Source: Aphrocallistes beatrix (lineage: Eukaryota > Porifera > Hexactinellida > Sceptrulophora > Aphrocallistidae). From it: DNA of 64,000 nt. A program made the translations under genes and the position numbers. Where the stretch lies: NCBI GenBank assembly GCA_963281255.1, contig OY725488.1, positions 11,567,524-11,631,523 of the forward strand, in the 5' to 3' direction. Each line of letters opens with the position of its first letter. Position 1 is the first letter of the stretch. The notes below the pieces were generated by a model. It had not been told where the DNA came from and ran no database searches. It saw only the letters and a program-made list of their open reading frames with translations. This document shows, one piece after another, positions 43,170 to 54,093 of the stretch.

Positions 43170-44934
43170 CTACATATACTCCACTTATATTCTATCTTCT
43201 ACCATAATTAGTCCGGTGACATAAATCTAGTAAGTGCTCATTCTTATGGTCACTCCTTTGACCGTATCAATTCCTCCTCTGCTTGATGGACAAAGACTGC
43301 AGACTGGAGATAAATTTCAGGCCGCGTCGTACCCATTGAAGAGCTGCTGTCAGACTCCTTCGTGAAATGCGGAAGGTTCGAAGAACGAATTGTATTGGAC
43401 GCCATCAAGAAAAGAAAACACTTGACGAACTTTCAAACTGATGAAAGACAAACTAGACCAGCTATCGATGTTTTAAACGCAGCTAGCAGGTTTCGTCAGT
43501 TGACATGTCCTGTTGACGAGCAAGTCTATGATTTCTTTCCACGCTATTGGGAAGAAGGAACGAAAGCTAGGATCAGTCCCAAGCAAGCAAGCATATTCAT
43601 AACCACCCAGTTGTCCAGCGAAACCCAGCAAATGTCTAAAGACTGATAAAGAGCAAGGAGGCGAATTTACTGACGCGGAAGGTACCGCGTTTGCAGTGAA
43701 AATCAGAGAGGTATTTATAGGGAAGGGAATCCCTGTAACGGAGCGATATCTGAAACGAAATACACAATCTCACAGATCCAATCCCCGGAGCAAAGGGTGG
43801 AAGTCGATGATCGTAACCCTTCGCATAAAGACGAAGTCTACGAGACCCAGGATAAACGAGGATATAGCAGGCACCAGACAGATGTGCTCAGGAATGCTTT
43901 ACTGTGGTAGGCGTGGACACGGTTACAGAACATGTCCGGAACGTTGTGGATTTGTGGACGACGAGGACATAAGACTACCAACTGTTATGGATACAAACCC
44001 AAGCGAGGAGGGAAGCCAGGTTACTACAGACGCAGAGACTCGGACACCGTTCTTATGTGGGAACAGGAGAAGATGCAGTCTCATCCAAGTACGAATGGGA
44101 AAACGAACAGTATCAGCTCTGATTGATTCCTGTGCGAAACCCAGCGTGATCGATCTCAGGACTTTACAAGATCTCGAACTGGGAAAGGACATAGTGAGCG
44201 CTCAAGTCTGGGGTCGTGTAATGTCCCGGTCAGAGTACTAGAGTGTGTAGACGCTGACATTCAGATTGGCAAACGCCCGCCGTTGATCCAACGCCTCCAG
44301 GTTCTAGATTTTGGCCGCTCGCTCATGTACAAATTCGATGAAGTGACTTTTGACTTTAGAGGCGGCCGTATTAAACCCTGAGAGAAATGTGGGAAACGTG
44401 GAAGGATCATCAAGTGGTTCAACTCCACTCTCCACAGCAGCGATCACGAACGAAGAAATTCTCCTTGTACAGTAGAGGAAGGAAGCGAGCCTACACATCT
44501 AATAAGCACAGACCTCACCATAGAGGAATCAGTTCGAATTGAGAAGCTGATGGGAGAATTCCTAAATTATTCGCCACTGATTCTAGACGTCCATCCAGAG
44601 CTATTAGAATTGAGGATGTTCATTGCCTTGAACTCCTGAGGAGCCCCCACTACGTACTCGAGCAGAGAGGCTGCCTCCTTCATTGAAGAAGAAGTGACGT
44701 AACAATTAGAAGAGATGTGCCGAAATGGGATTTGTAGCTTTGCAGCCAGCGACGTAGTCCTGGTACGGAAGAAAGATGATCAATTGAGGTTCGCGATAGA
44801 TTATCAGAATTTAAATGCAGTTACGAAAGGGGACGCATATGGACCGCCCAATCCACAGGCGATTTTAGATGAGGTCTCCGGAAGTAGATGGTTTAGCTGC
44901 CTCGACGTCGCTAGTGCGTATTGGTAGATGGACA
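43170..44934 (+). pseudogene. Second-lineage Ty3/gypsy fossil (leader, gag, protease, start of RT)
   Basis: A gag block (VDEQVYDFFPRYWEEG) matches the block at 50830-51000 rather than that of the whole element, so at least two related lineages are present. A zinc knuckle, a protease-like region and the start of RT (LRFAIDYQNLNAVTKGDAY) follow. Broken. The young element at 44935-49663 is inserted at its right end, and pol-like fossil sequence resumes at 49664. Confidence 0.75.
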
Positions 44935-45135
44935 TGTTAGGATCTCACCGCTAAACGTAGTTACCCCCTAGTTAGTACCACCCATGGTGCTAGTCATGTA
45001 GGACTTCACCAACTCTTACTCGCATATTTATAGGTCAGGCTATCGCCTGTGATGTTAGTGTATGCGTATCTTAATTTGGTAATTCTATTATAATCACTTA
45101 GATTAATTCTGTTCGTCCGAACCCGCGGCACAACA
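44935..45135 (+). repeat. 5' LTR
   Basis: TGTTAGGATCTCACC...CGGCACAACA. A TATTTATA box is at 45025-45032. Identical by eye to the 3' LTR. Confidence 0.95.
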
Positions 45136-45161
45136 TAATTACCAAATTAACCTCGATCTAA

Positions 45162-48100
45162 ATGGCGACAAATCAACAGCCAGTAGTCCCCCCGCTTGGA
45201 CAAGGCGAACGAATCGCGAACTGGCGTATAATATTTGAAGCAAGTACAGGTACGATCCGAGCCCAGGAGGAAGGCGAGAAGAGGGTCGTTCAGATGCTTC
45301 CTGCATACATCAATCGTTCTTTCGCAGACCGCGAGTGCGTGCGCGAAGTGGTGAAGACCGCAGCGACAGTAGAGGAAGCACTTGACGCCCTGTCTGCCAC
45401 ACTTGACCCCCCTTCGGACCAGTACAGCTCAAGACAGGCGTTGTGCAGACTCAGTTGGCAGCCGGGCGATTCTATAGACCACTTCTTTTTTACTGCCAAA
45501 CATCTGGCGTCCGAGGCCGGGCTGGACTTCAAATTCGTAGCTGCGTTAGTAGCGTCTCAGCTACCTCGAGACGTGGAAGCCAAGATTAAGGGTACGGTTT
45601 TAGAGGTTGGTGGCGATTTAGAGAGTGCTGATAGCCGAAAGCTACTCGCGGATATAAAACGGCAGTTGAATGACCGGGGTCATGCACTCGACATGGGATG
45701 CCGCGACTTCGAGCGGATTGTCAAGGTGGCTGCCTTGTCCGATACCGCCGATGATGACCCGTCCGAGGCAGATAAAGAAAAAGATGAAATATCAGAGCGA
45801 TCGATAGCCTATACCCAGCAGAGGGGAAAGAGAGGGCGAAGATATCGAGCACAAGCACAACCCCCCAAATCAGGCTGTTATATCTGTGGAGAGGACCACC
45901 AGTGGCGCTACTGCACGAAGAAGTGCTGCCCAGTGTGTGGGAACCGAGGACATTCCATCAGCGATTGCCATAGGAAAAAGAGTGGCGCACCCAGGAACAG
46001 TATAATGCAAGTAACGACCCTCGGTTCTGAGTTATCCGTCTTATTACCCGTGAAGATAGCCAATGCGACGTTGGAGATGATCTTAGACTCCGGAGCCGGA
46101 CCGTCGGTTATTGATTTGGGGACCATCCGGGACTTGGGTCTGGAGAAGCGGGTAATCAGACGAGTAGGGAGGGTTTATGGCGTGGGACAGAACCCGGTTG
46201 AGCTCATTGGGAACATTACATTGGAAGTCGACATAGGAGATAATCAAGTGACTTGTCATTCATTTGGAGTGCTGCATGACAACAGCAAAACTCGTATACT
46301 GGGCAGGGATCTACTCAAGAAATTCGGTTCCACAGAATTTGACTGGGACACTCACCGGGTACGACTGGGCACGGTTTGGAAGGACACCAGAGCGGTTCTC
46401 GAAGGTGGGGATGCCTTGTCACGATCTGCGGTTGCAGCTCTTGAATGCCAGCAAGATTATCAAGGACGCGGGTGCAAATACGCAGCTAACGGATGTAGCA
46501 GCGGGGCGCAGAAAAAGGTTTCTATCAACCCAGACCTTCCTGAAGGAGCGAAAAGACAGCTAGCCTCTCTGATCGATGAATTCTGCGACGTATTTGCTGA
46601 AAACCCAAAGTCACCGTCGATGACACAAAATGCGACCCACAGGATTGACACGGGTAACCATCTGCCAGTCAAACACAAGCAGAGACGAGCGTCCCCGGCC
46701 ACGCAGGCTCAAATAGACGGACAGGTAACTGAGATGTTGCAGAACGGAATATGCCGTCCATCCGACTCCCCGTGGAGCAGCGCAATCATACTCGTCACGA
46801 AGAAGGACGGAGGAACTCGATTCGTCGTGGACTACAGGTCGCTAAATGACCTAACCCGCAAAGATGCCTATCCAATGCCCAACCCTCGCGATATACTAGA
46901 CAGCCTACTCGGTGATAACTACTATTCATCTCTGGACTGCGCAAGCGCGTACTGGGCTGTGCCTATTGACAGTCTCGATCAGCCAAAGACCGCGTTCTCG
47001 ACGCCAAGAGGACACTTCGAGATGACTCGAATGGCATTTGGACTATGCAATAGTCAGGCCACGTATCAGAGGTTGATGGACAAGACCTTACGTGGGATTG
47101 GACAAGCCCACTCATATGTGGACGACATCCTGATTCACTCGCCGGGACTGGATTCGCACATCAACAGCATACGCACGGCGCTAATGCGGCTCCGAAATGC
47201 CAAAATTCAGCTGCGCCCCGACAAATGTCGGCTAGGGTACCAGTGCGCAGAGTTTGTCGGGCATTTGATTACCCCTGATGGACACCAGCCGCTCCATAGC
47301 AACGTGGAAAAGATATTGGCATTCAAACCGCCACGCGACAAGTTAGAACTCCAGCGATTTCTGGGACTGGTTAATTTCTACCGGGACTACATCTCCAATA
47401 TGGCGTCTATAGCCGAACCCATGTACCGACTGACGCGCAAGGGCGTACCCTATGTGTGGAATGCGGAGTGTCATAAGGCATTTAACGCGCTGAAAACTAG
47501 CCTCACAGGCCCCCCCGTGTTACTTGCCTATCCGAATTGGGATCACCCATTTTACGTGCAAACTGATGCTTCTCGTGTGGCAGCCGGAGGGGTGCTCTCC
47601 CAGTTGGATGAAAATCAGAGATTACGCCCGTTAGCTTATTACTCCACCGGCCTGAATCAGAGTCAGAGGAAATACTCAGCTGGGGAAGTGGAATGCTGGG
47701 CTCTCATAGCTCTGAGTAGGAAGTTCCGGGACTACTTAAAGGCGGCCTGCAAGACCATCTTCCTTAGCGATCACAACCCTCTATGTTGGCTGCGGAAGCA
47801 GCGGGACCCAAGAGCAAAGTTTGCGCGCTGGATCCAGGAATTGGAGGATCTGGATTACGAAATTCATTACGTGAAGGGGATCAACAACAGCGCAGCGGAC
47901 TTCCTGTCAAGACTTGAGTGCGAAATCGACGAACAAATAAATGACGAGTGCGAATTTTTCGACAGATTCGTTTACAGCATACCTGAATTTTATGCTTTCT
48001 CGGAGGAAGTTCGAGCAGAACAGCACGCCGAACCGACTATCAGTTGCGTAATCAAACAGTTGGGCGAACAGGGTTTCGTTTCATACGGTCGCTACCGCAA

Positions 48101-49445
48101 TCAGCGTCTCGCTATATCGAATAATATTGTGACCCTCGACGGCCGCATCCTCGTTCCAGATCGTTTGCGGGAAATAGCCTTTAGGCGTGTGCACAACGTG
48201 TCCCACCCGGGTGTAAAGCGAACTCTCTACCTCATGAGGCGGCAGTTCACTTGGAATGGGATGCAGCGGGATATTCGGGAGTTTTGCAGCCGGTGCAATA
48301 TTTGCCACCGGGAGAAGGGCAAAAGCAGAGCCGGTGAACCGTTGGAACCTAATCGATCTGCGCACAAGCCCCGTCAGATCGTTGCTTTCGATGTAGCGAC
48401 CTTGCCATGGGGGAGTGAGCAACATCGGTATTTTCTGCTCATGACCGACCTGTTTTCTAAATGGGTTGAAATCGCACCCATGCGGGACCAGACGTCTAGT
48501 TCAATCCTCACCGCGCTCAACACGTCCTGGATTCACCGCCACGGACCGCCCGAAGCTTTTCTCTCGGATCAGGGTCCTAATGTGGATGGGATGATGATTA
48601 GACAGGCACTGGACGCGCTAGGGGTGAAGAAATTGCACTCGTCCCCATACCATCCACAGGGCGACGGACAAGCGGAGCGTAGCATCCAGTCCGTGAAGCA
48701 GACTTTAAGGTGCATCCTCTCCGAGCGCCGATTGGAGAAGGATTGTTGGCCTTCCGTCCTCCAAGAAGTTGCATATGCGCTGAATACCCTCCCGAGTGCG
48801 GGTACAAGAATTACCCCGTTTCATATTATGCATGGTGTCGAGCCAGTCTCCAACCCTAGACCCTGCGTGGAAGAGAACCCATCGGCAATGACACCAAAGG
48901 AGTGCTACGATCAGGCTTCACACAACGTTGAACAGGCCGTAGAGTCGGCACACTCAAGTCTGGAGGCTTATCGGGACAATATGAAGCGAATGTATGATAG
49001 AGGGCGTGGGGCAACCGATGTTAAGGATGGCGATCAAGTCTACTTGCGTAACGACGCCAAAGCTGACAGCCTCGATCCACGATATAACGGACCTTTCTCT
49101 GTGGTATCAGCCCAGCCCCCAAACGTTACTATCGATGTAGGTGATGGTAAAATGAAAACCGTTCATCTGGACCGCTGCAAAATCATCCCATTCCATTCGC
49201 ATACGAACCCACAGCCTCGGACTGGGGGCGACGACAGAAATACGGACGGCCCTGCCCTACCCGTCGACAGGACACGAGATTCAGGCGAGCACGACAGGGA
49301 TGAGGCGATTGAAGAATCCGGAGTCCATGCGCGCTGTCATCCCGTACCGGACGTCGAGCAGACTGGGATGGCACCACGCATTTCCCGTTATGGGAGGGTA
49401 ATCAAGAAGCCCCTGCGGTTCAGGGAAACATCGGACGACGGATGA
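45162..49445 (+). CDS. Gag-Pol polyprotein of the young Ty3/gypsy element
   Basis: A single frame of 1,427 codons. In order: gag; two zinc knuckles near residues 236-272 (CYICGEDHQWRYC, CPVCGNRGHSISDC); aspartic protease with LDSGAGPSV near 308; reverse transcriptase with YVDD near 651; RNase H with QTDASRVAAGG near 798; integrase with an HHCC zinc finger near 1010-1050 and the DDE core; and a GPF-like module (YNGPFSVV) near 1308. Gag and Pol are fused in one frame, as in several Ty3/gypsy lineages. It looks whole by its domains. Confidence 0.95.
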   Translation: MATNQQPVVPPLGQGERIANWRIIFEASTGTIRAQEEGEKRVVQMLPAYINRSFADRECVREVVKTAATVEEALDALSATLDPPSDQYSSRQALCRLSWQPGDSIDHFFFTAKHLASEAGLDFKFVAALVASQLPRDVEAKIKGTVLEVGGDLESADSRKLLADIKRQLNDRGHALDMGCRDFERIVKVAALSDTADDDPSEADKEKDEISERSIAYTQQRGKRGRRYRAQAQPPKSGCYICGEDHQWRYCTKKCCPVCGNRGHSISDCHRKKSGAPRNSIMQVTTLGSELSVLLPVKIANATLEMILDSGAGPSVIDLGTIRDLGLEKRVIRRVGRVYGVGQNPVELIGNITLEVDIGDNQVTCHSFGVLHDNSKTRILGRDLLKKFGSTEFDWDTHRVRLGTVWKDTRAVLEGGDALSRSAVAALECQQDYQGRGCKYAANGCSSGAQKKVSINPDLPEGAKRQLASLIDEFCDVFAENPKSPSMTQNATHRIDTGNHLPVKHKQRRASPATQAQIDGQVTEMLQNGICRPSDSPWSSAIILVTKKDGGTRFVVDYRSLNDLTRKDAYPMPNPRDILDSLLGDNYYSSLDCASAYWAVPIDSLDQPKTAFSTPRGHFEMTRMAFGLCNSQATYQRLMDKTLRGIGQAHSYVDDILIHSPGLDSHINSIRTALMRLRNAKIQLRPDKCRLGYQCAEFVGHLITPDGHQPLHSNVEKILAFKPPRDKLELQRFLGLVNFYRDYISNMASIAEPMYRLTRKGVPYVWNAECHKAFNALKTSLTGPPVLLAYPNWDHPFYVQTDASRVAAGGVLSQLDENQRLRPLAYYSTGLNQSQRKYSAGEVECWALIALSRKFRDYLKAACKTIFLSDHNPLCWLRKQRDPRAKFARWIQELEDLDYEIHYVKGINNSAADFLSRLECEIDEQINDECEFFDRFVYSIPEFYAFSEEVRAEQHAEPTISCVIKQLGEQGFVSYGRYRNQRLAISNNIVTLDGRILVPDRLREIAFRRVHNVSHPGVKRTLYLMRRQFTWNGMQRDIREFCSRCNICHREKGKSRAGEPLEPNRSAHKPRQIVAFDVATLPWGSEQHRYFLLMTDLFSKWVEIAPMRDQTSSSILTALNTSWIHRHGPPEAFLSDQGPNVDGMMIRQALDALGVKKLHSSPYHPQGDGQAERSIQSVKQTLRCILSERRLEKDCWPSVLQEVAYALNTLPSAGTRITPFHIMHGVEPVSNPRPCVEENPSAMTPKECYDQASHNVEQAVESAHSSLEAYRDNMKRMYDRGRGATDVKDGDQVYLRNDAKADSLDPRYNGPFSVVSAQPPNVTIDVGDGKMKTVHLDRCKIIPFHSHTNPQPRTGGDDRNTDGPALPVDRTRDSGEHDRDEAIEESGVHARCHPVPDVEQTGMAPRISRYGRVIKKPLRFRETSDDG

Positions 49446-49462
49446 TTTCGAAGGGGAAGTGG

Positions 49463-49663
49463 TGTTAGGATCTCACCGCTAAACGTAGTTACCCCCTAGT
49501 TAGTACCACCCATGGTGCTAGTCATGTAGGACTTCACCAACTCTTACTCGCATATTTATAGGTCAGGCTATCGCCTGTGATGTTAGTGTATGCGTATCTT
49601 AATTTGGTAATTCTATTATAATCACTTAGATTAATTCTGTTCGTCCGAACCCGCGGCACAACA
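49463..49663 (+). repeat. 3' LTR
   Basis: Same 201 bp as 44935-45135, followed by the GACA target duplication. Confidence 0.95.
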
Positions 49664-50450
49664 GACAGACCTCACACTGGAGTGGCAAACCCACGCATGC
49701 GTAGATGACATCCTGACTCACTCACTGGACTCACTCATCAACTGCACACGTGTGGCACTAACGCGGCTACAAGACGACAGAACCCAGTTGCTCTCAGACA
49801 AGTGTGGACTAGGATGCCAACGCACGGAGTTTGGCGGGCACCAGCCGCTCCATAGCAACGTGGAGGAGACATTGGCATTCGAACAGCCACGTGACAAGTT
49901 GGAGCTTCAACGGCTCCTGAAGCTCATGAGTTTCTATCGGACTACATCCCAATATGGCTGTGTCCCCGAACCCTTGTACGGCTGAGGAGAAGGGCCGTGT
50001 CCTATGTGTGAATGCAGAGTGTCACAGGGCATTTGGCGCTGAGAAGGAACCTCACAGCTCTCCGTCTTACTCGCCTATCCGGATTGGATCTCCCATTTAC
50101 TTCAGACTGAAGTCTCTCTGTGGCAGTCGGAGGAGTACTGTCCCAGTTGGATGGAAATCAGAAATTACGCCCGTTGTCCTACTACTCCACCGGCCTGAAT
50201 CCGAGACAGATAAAGTAGTCAGCTGAGAGATGGAATGCTGGGCTCTCATAGCCTCAAGCAGGAAGTTCCGAGACTAACTAAAGGCGGCCTGAAGATAATC
50301 TTAGCGATCTCAACCCTCTGCGTTGGCTGCGGAAGCAGAGAGATCCTAGATGCAGGTTTGGCGCTGGGTCTGGATTACGAAATACGTACAACACGTACAG
50401 GATGAGAGTGAAGTTTTCAGTGTTAGCAGTATTCAGTACAGGGAATCACA
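49664..50450 (+). pseudogene. Ty3/gypsy pol fossil, right of the young insertion
   Basis: RT to RNase H-region sequence (VDDILTHS, LHSNVEETLAFEQPRDKLELQR) related to the whole element and to the fossil at 37440-38411. Broken several times. Confidence 0.75.
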
Positions 50451-50499
50451 GATCATTTTGTTGTAACAAAATATACATATAACCGACTATTTAGGCCCT

Positions 50500-51560
50500 A
50501 TATCGATATTAGTTTCATTTCCTTTGTACGAATACTGAACTAGATCTCTCCATTGTTGTATACTAACCTTGTCAGTTACACTTCGGGTTATACGCGTGAC
50601 ATAAGTCTAATTCGTTTTCTTGAATGACAACTCCCTTAACACTTCGCATTCCTCCTTTACGCCAAGGGCAGAAGATAGAGGAGTGGAACCAGATTTCGAG
50701 CAAGTGTGGTTTCTCTTGAGGGAGCAGCAGTTAAGAGGCTCCTACCTGCGTATCTATGCCGAGGAAAGCTGGAGGAAAGAGTAGTTTAGAAGCAATTCAG
50801 AAAGATACGTTGGAGAACTCTTTCAAGTTATTAAAAGAGCGCCTCGACCCACCTGCAGATATATTCGAAGCTATAGGGATATTCCGCCTGTTAGTTTTGC
50901 CCGTGGGAGAACAGGTATATGGCTTCTTTGCTCAATACCTAGAAGAAGGACTGAGAGCCGGTTTGAGTACGAAACAGGTTTGTATGTTCATGATCAGTCA
51001 GCTGCCAATGGAAGTAGACAGCAGCCAAGGATTGGGTCAACGCAAAGGACGGAGATCTCTCTGAAGAAGACGGAGCACGCTTCGCAGTAAAGATACGAGA
51101 CATATTTTTAGCTAAAGAATGTCATTCACTCAAGGCTATCGCGAGCTAAGACAGGGAAAGGTAACCAGTTTACGATTGCAAATTGAATCATTGGAGTTGT
51201 CAAGGCAGGATTTCCGGGTTTAAGAGCAAGAGAGGATAAATAAGGTGCCTCCTCAGAGTCCATCGGCGGAGGAGCAACCATAATCAGAACGCTCAAATCC
51301 TGCTGATGAGGTGTATGTTGTTCAAAAGGACGTCCAGGACAGCAAAGGAAGAGGTAATACTCTTCGCAGCAAAGATGGGGCGGGTGTTACGTATGCAATG
51401 GGTTTGGTCATGGATACAAGAGTTGCCCCAAAAGGCTGTGTTGGATATGCGGTCAGCAGGGACATAAGCTATGGGGTTGTCCAAAGTCGCGAGGGCCAAG
51501 AGGAAAGCGACAGGAAGGATGGAGGAGAGACGATAACAATGATTCAGTTCTGGTAGTAGG
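50500..51560 (+). pseudogene. Second-lineage Ty3/gypsy leader and gag fossil
   Basis: Leader-like sequence similar to 43170-43330, then a gag block (VGEQVYGFFAQYLEEGL), then a zinc knuckle (CWICGQQGHKLWGC) at about 51437-51478. Broken. It abuts NHL-like sequence from 51578. Confidence 0.7.
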
Positions 51561-51699
51561 GCGGGGAAGGATGCCATATGATAGTCCTGTCTGGATCTAA
51601 TGCACAAACAACACGCTATAACGATTACAATGTTAAAGAAAATAACTCAATAATTTCTCTCGGTTTCGACTGTGATAAAGATGGATTTATTTATGCACC
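51450..51699. repeat. 250-bp direct repeat left of the LINE
   Basis: Matches 53119-53368 over exactly 250 bp with no indels and about six substitutions. It spans the end of the gag fossil and the start of the NHL-like sequence. The pair brackets the LINE exactly, so it is read as a very long target-site duplication. Confidence 0.88.
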
Positions 51700-53118
51700 T
51701 AATAATAATAATAATAATATACATTTATATAGCGCAGATTCCATATTAATATGTTCAAGTACGCTGTACAATTCAATAAAAGTAGGTGTGTGTTATGCAT
51801 GTACGTATGTATGTGTATGTATGCTTGTAAGGTATGTATATGCATTGAAATTAATTTAAGTGGATGTGTCGTGCGCGATACGGAAAAGATGAGTTTTCAA
51901 GAGTTTTTTGAAGAGAAGAAGTGAGGGGGCATTCCGAATGCTCGGAGGCAGAAGATTCCACTCAACAGGCGCAGCTAAAGTGAATGCACGATCACCCAGA
52001 GTTTTGGAAGATTTGATAGTAGGATGCTCAAGGAGGATGGCGTTGGATGATCGTAGAGTACGATTGGATGACTTAACCTGTATGAGCTGGATGATATAGT
52101 CCGGAGCAAGAGAATGGATGGCTTTGTAAGTTATGAGGAGGATTTTGAAGAGGATACGATGTTTAACAGGCAGCCAGTGGAGGTTAATAAGAAGAGGAGA
52201 TGACGAAAAGGTACGAGAGACATTGTAGATAAGCCTGGCTGCACTGTTCTGGACTCGCTGGAGTCGAGCTAAGAGGGATGAGGGGCAACCATACAAGAGA
52301 CTGTTACAGTAATCAAGACGAGATGTGATAAGAGAATTAACAAGAGTTTCACAGACTTCCCTAGAGAGATACTTTCTAATACGCCGGATGTTATAGATGT
52401 AGTAGAAGCAGGAGGAGGCAACTTTGCTGACCTGAGTAGACATTGAGAGGGTATTGTCGAGCCAAGTTCCAAGATTCCGTACTTCTTTGGAAGAAGAGAT
52501 TCTCGACTCACCAACAGAGATGCTATCAGTTTGAACTTTAGATAGTTGTTGACGAGTCCCTATTATAAGGAACTCAGTCTTGGTGTCATTGATAAGCAAC
52601 TTGTTGGTGAGGAGCCAGGAACGGATCGCGGAGATGCAAGATTGGATGGCGGAGAAAGCAGATTCTTCAGAAGAGATGGAACCGGGTTTAAAAGAAAGAT
52701 AGACCTGAGTATCGTCGGCATAGCAGTGCATGTCGGGGAGGTGGGACCTAATGAGGTCGAATAGAGGACTAGTATAGAGGCTAAAGAGAAGCGGACCAAG
52801 ACAAGAACCCTGAGGAACTCCGTGTTGGACCGGGATATTGGAGGAATTAGAACCCTTAATCGAGACGAATTGAGTCCTACCAGAGAGGTAAGATTCAAAC
52901 CAAGACAGAGAAGAGCCGCAAATGCCGAAATGAGACTGGAGACGGTGGAGTAAGATGGTATGGTCGACGGTGTCGAAGGCTGAGCTAAGATCAAGAAGAA
53001 CCAGAAGGGATACGTGTTGGCGATTCATGCTGAGGAGGATGTCGTTTGTGACCTTCAGGAGCGCAGTCTCCGTACTGTGGTGTTCACGATAGGCAGACTG
53101 CGTCCCGGGGAAGAGAAA
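51700..53118 (-). mobile_element. CR1/L2-like LINE, 5'-truncated
   Basis: The minus-strand frame is open from the truncation at about 53116 to a stop at 51856 (about 420 codons). It holds QSAYREHHSTETALL, LLDLSSAFDTVDH, VPQGSCLGPLLF and the catalytic YADDTQVY, then the thumb and C-terminal region (LQRVQNSAARL, LHWLPVKHRILFK) typical of the CR1/L2/Rex branch. The endonuclease is missing because of 5' truncation. The 3' end is an (ATT)n tail at 51701-51718, as in CR1/L2 elements. No stop or shift is seen within the remaining frame, so it is fairly young. Confidence 0.93.
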
Positions 53119-53368
53119 CGGTCAGCAGGGACATAAGCTATGGGATTGTCCAAAGTCGCGAGGGCCAAGAGGAAAGCGACAGGAGGGATGGAGGAGAGAC
53201 GATGACAAGGATTCAGTTCTGGTAGTAGGGCGGGGAAGGATGCCATATGATAGTCCTGTCTGGATCTAATGCACAAACAACACGCTATAACGATTACAAT
53301 GTTAAAGAAAATAACTCAATAATTTCTCTGGGTTTCGACTGTGATAAAGATGGATTTATCTATGCACC
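53119..53368. repeat. 250-bp direct repeat right of the LINE
   Basis: Partner of 51450-51699. The differences include G/A near 53145, AA/AG near 53180, two in the GATGACAAGG part and two near the end. Confidence 0.88.
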
Positions 53369-53858
53369 GATTTCCAAAACAAATGAAATCGCAATTTACT
53401 CTCACGATTTGGAATATTTGAAACCATTTGACGCTTACAATTCTGAGTTTGGAGAAGGCCTTTCACTTTGTATAAGGAAGGATACAATGTTTATTTTGTC
53501 AGCTCACTACGTTCGAGATAATCAACAAAGACATACAAAAAATTTTCACGATAAAATCTACACGAAAAAAATCTTCACGATCCAACGTTATGATTTATCT
53601 AAAAAGATGATTCTCCAAACTGTTAAGTTTAACCGTAGCTTTATGTTTGATCCCAAGTATCTCTGTTTAGATCTTCTAGACAATGTGATCATCAGCAACA
53701 ATACACCAAACAAACTTGCAGTTTGGTACTCTGGAGGAAGAGTTCGATATTATCGTCCAAATATTGAATCATTTCCATTTCGGATTGCTATGACCGAAGA
53801 TTTTCAAATGTTCAGATGCACACTTAGACACAAATTAATAGTTTATGAACCAAAATAA
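53247..53858 (+). CDS. NHL-like beta-propeller protein, C-terminal fragment
   Basis: A frame of 203 codons ends in TAA at 53856-53858. Repeated strands of the type ISLGFDCDKDGFIYAP...EIAIYSHDLEYLKPF and YLCLDLLDNVIISNN resemble NHL repeats (G-F-D-x-D-G-x-I-Y), as found after the coiled coil in TRIM-NHL-like proteins; compare the coiled-coil gene at 40-600. The start is not a convincing N-terminus: the 5' part of the propeller is missing, and the upstream sequence is gypsy gag. The first 120 bp are repeated left of the LINE, so before that insertion the frame ran straight on from the gag fossil's end. It is probably a gene fragment or retrocopy rather than a full gene. Confidence 0.6.
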   Translation: MIVLSGSNAQTTRYNDYNVKENNSIISLGFDCDKDGFIYAPISKTNEIAIYSHDLEYLKPFDAYNSEFGEGLSLCIRKDTMFILSAHYVRDNQQRHTKNFHDKIYTKKIFTIQRYDLSKKMILQTVKFNRSFMFDPKYLCLDLLDNVIISNNTPNKLAVWYSGGRVRYYRPNIESFPFRIAMTEDFQMFRCTLRHKLIVYEPK

Positions 53859-53993
53859 TTTCTTTTTTTACTCCCAAATTTTCTCTTAAAAATGACAATC
53901 TATAGTGTTTTTTCTTTGTTATCGATATCACTGTTGTTGTTGCTAGTGTAACTCATATAGAGAGATGCCCTTATGGCATGTACGGAGTATCTC

Positions 53994-54093
53994 GTCCGTC
54001 CGTCCGTCCGTATGTATGTATGTATGTATGTATGTATGTATGTATGTATGTATGTATGTATGTATGTATGTATGTATGTATGTATGTATGTAT
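53994..54093. repeat. (GTCC)n-(GTAT)n microsatellite
   Basis: About four GTCC units then some twenty TATG units. The minus-strand His/Thr/Tyr/Ile frames through it are artefacts. Confidence 0.97.

Larger units (their letters stand above)
44935..49663 (+). mobile_element. Ty3/gypsy LTR retrotransposon, whole-looking and young
   Basis: 201-bp LTRs at 44935-45135 and 49463-49663 appear identical, start TG and end CA. A 4-bp duplication GACA flanks the element (44931-44934, 49664-49667). One long open frame lies between them. Identical LTRs mean a recent insertion. Just inside the 5' LTR, AATTACCAAATTAA (45138-45151) is complementary to TTAATTTGGTAATT within the LTR (45071-45084). It does not look like a tRNA primer site; this suggests self-priming as in Tf1/sushi-type elements. 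It sits within older relatives. Confidence 0.95.

Noticed and set aside
51295-51320. CTGATGAGG as a third hammerhead
   Set aside because: No GAAA and no pairing stems at the right spacing; likewise CTGATGAAAG near 43440 and CTGATGAAGC near 60036.
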